From positions 62,001-126,000 of the forward strand of contig NZ_MXQF01000002.1 in assembly GCF_002165575.1 (NCBI RefSeq): a stretch of DNA of 64,000 bases. Direction: 5' to 3'. Below the pieces are notes generated by a model, which searched no databases, had not been told where the DNA came from, and saw only the letters and a list, made by a program, of their open reading frames with translations. This stretch comes from Pseudoalteromonas sp. A601. Its GTDB lineage: Bacteria > Pseudomonadota > Gammaproteobacteria > Enterobacterales > Alteromonadaceae. The position numbers and the translations under genes are program-made. Below, piece by piece: positions 63,255 through 64,000 of this stretch. Position 1 is the stretch's first letter. Each line of letters starts with the position of its first letter.

Positions 63255-64000
63255 ATGAATAGACACGCTTTATGTAAATACCTGCGCAGCTGCTTTTTTG
63301 TATTTACTGTTTTACTTGCACCATTTTATGCTGCTGCAAATATCATCCCAAAGCCAACAAATATGGCACTCGGAGAAGGCCACTTTAGCCTAACGCATCA
63401 CAGTCAAATTAGTTATAACCATAATACGGCTAAGCCTGTGGCAGAACAGTTAGCTCGCTTTTTACGCGCTCCTACAGGGTATCAATTACCGGTTACGCAA
63501 GCTAATAACACGATTAAACAAACTATTGCCTTCAAAATAGTGGATTTACCGCTAAACAAAGAAAGCTATCAATTAATCGTAAAACAAGACTTTATCGAAG
63601 TAAAAGCACGCACTGCAACGGGATTATTTTGGGCGATGCAGTCACTACGGCAATTACTACCCAACGAAATAGAGTCTCGTATGCCAATCAATCGCCAGAG
63701 CTGGCTTATCCCTAGTGTAGAGATAGAAGATCAGCCTCGTTTTTCTTATCGCGGTATGCATTTGGATGTCAGCCGTCACTTTTTTGATGTCGCTTTTGTT
63801 AAACGCTACATCGACTGGCTAGCCATGCATAAATTAAATACTTTTCAATGGCACTTAACAGACGATCAAGGATGGCGTATTGCAATAGACGCCTACCCCA
63901 AATTAACTAAAATCGGTGGCACTCGCCCACACACAGTTGTAGGCCATACATACGATTATAAACCGCTGTTTGATAACCAACCGGTATCAGGCTTTTACAC
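63255..64000 (+). CDS. GH20 beta-N-acetylhexosaminidase, 3' truncated by window edge
   Basis: First 248 codons are visible. Signal peptide (about 1-26, ending YAAA), GH20b domain (about 30-160), then the start of the catalytic barrel with the signature FSYRGMHLDVSRHFF and WHLTDDQGWRI (about 170-225). The catalytic Asp-Glu pair lies beyond the window. GH20 enzymes remove terminal GlcNAc or GalNAc residues, for example from chitobiose. Ribosome-binding site AGGATTT upstream. Downstream of a TonB receptor, which fits a glycan-use locus. Confidence 0.92.
   Translation, partial: MNRHALCKYLRSCFFVFTVLLAPFYAAANIIPKPTNMALGEGHFSLTHHSQISYNHNTAKPVAEQLARFLRAPTGYQLPVTQANNTIKQTIAFKIVDLPLNKESYQLIVKQDFIEVKARTATGLFWAMQSLRQLLPNEIESRMPINRQSWLIPSVEIEDQPRFSYRGMHLDVSRHFFDVAFVKRYIDWLAMHKLNTFQWHLTDDQGWRIAIDAYPKLTKIGGTRPHTVVGHTYDYKPLFDNQPVSGFY

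Noticed and set aside
1-64000. tRNA, rRNA, insertion sequence, prophage or integron
   Set aside because: I found no cloverleaf-like sequence, rRNA, transposase, integrase or att-like duplication.

Overview
The window is ordinary chromosome of a marine gammaproteobacterium, most likely Pseudoalteromonas (Alteromonadales). The protein sequences, the order of the housekeeping genes (ftsB-ispD-ispF-truD-surE-pcm-yqaA-nlpD-rpoS followed by convergent mutS, pncC and recA; tkt divergent from metK; epd-pgk-fba), the AT-rich composition and the split acetate-switch genes all fit. I see no prophage, integron, insertion sequence, CRISPR array, rRNA or tRNA. The genus call is inferred from family recognition and not from a search.

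Layout. 1-3.3 kb: the 3' end of a chemotaxis receptor, convergent with mrcB (PBP1b). 3.4-7.3 kb: a tiny YqaE/Pmp3-type membrane protein, then fba, pgk and epd (sugar-phosphate metabolism). 7.4-16.2 kb: an acetate-uptake and signalling block with a DEDDh exonuclease, a cNMP-binding/CBS/nucleotidyltransferase protein, an SLC5 symporter with its DUF4212 partner, and, divergent from these, a large SLC5-PAS-histidine kinase-receiver hybrid (CrbS type). 16.3-25.5 kb: a DUF2339 membrane protein, then an accessory-looking module of two lipoproteins flanking an atypical ECF sigma factor and a membrane-anchored Ser/Thr kinase with a C-terminal repeat region. 25.8-30.8 kb: purU, then the CrbR-type response regulator, acs, and a divergent DcaP-type porin. 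31-42.3 kb: recA (with a LexA box), pncC, mutS, rpoS, nlpD and the surE/isoprenoid/ftsB cluster. 42.3-48.2 kb: small conserved proteins, a MoxR-VWA pair, an AT-rich orphan membrane protein, an unusual Nramp homologue, a hibernation factor and ppnP. 48.7-55.2 kb: tkt, metK (with a MetJ operator), dgkA, a START protein and a CYTH-CHAD protein. 55.4-64 kb: an SH3 membrane protein, an Lrp-type regulator divergent from putA, a TonB receptor and the start of a GH20 hexosaminidase.

How it works together. The acetate genes form one scheme in two loci 10 kb apart. The porin and the DUF4212/SLC5 symporter bring in small carboxylates, CrbS senses through its transporter-like domain, CrbR (next to acs) responds, and Acs makes acetyl-CoA. 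putA with its Lrp regulator handles proline, and the TonB receptor plus GH20 enzyme probably handle chitin-derived sugars. The rpoS/nlpD/pcm/surE/mutS/recA region is the stress and repair core.

The best candidate for something little described is the sigma/kinase pair at 20.7-24.0 kb. The sigma factor has lost the acidic residues at the position of the usual DAED-type motif in region 2.2. That suggests activation by phosphorylation by the adjacent kinase, as reported for EcfP/PknT of Vibrio parahaemolyticus. Secondary points of interest are an Nramp homologue without the DPGN metal site, several short tandem repeats just after stop codons, and a possible phage-defence membrane protein.
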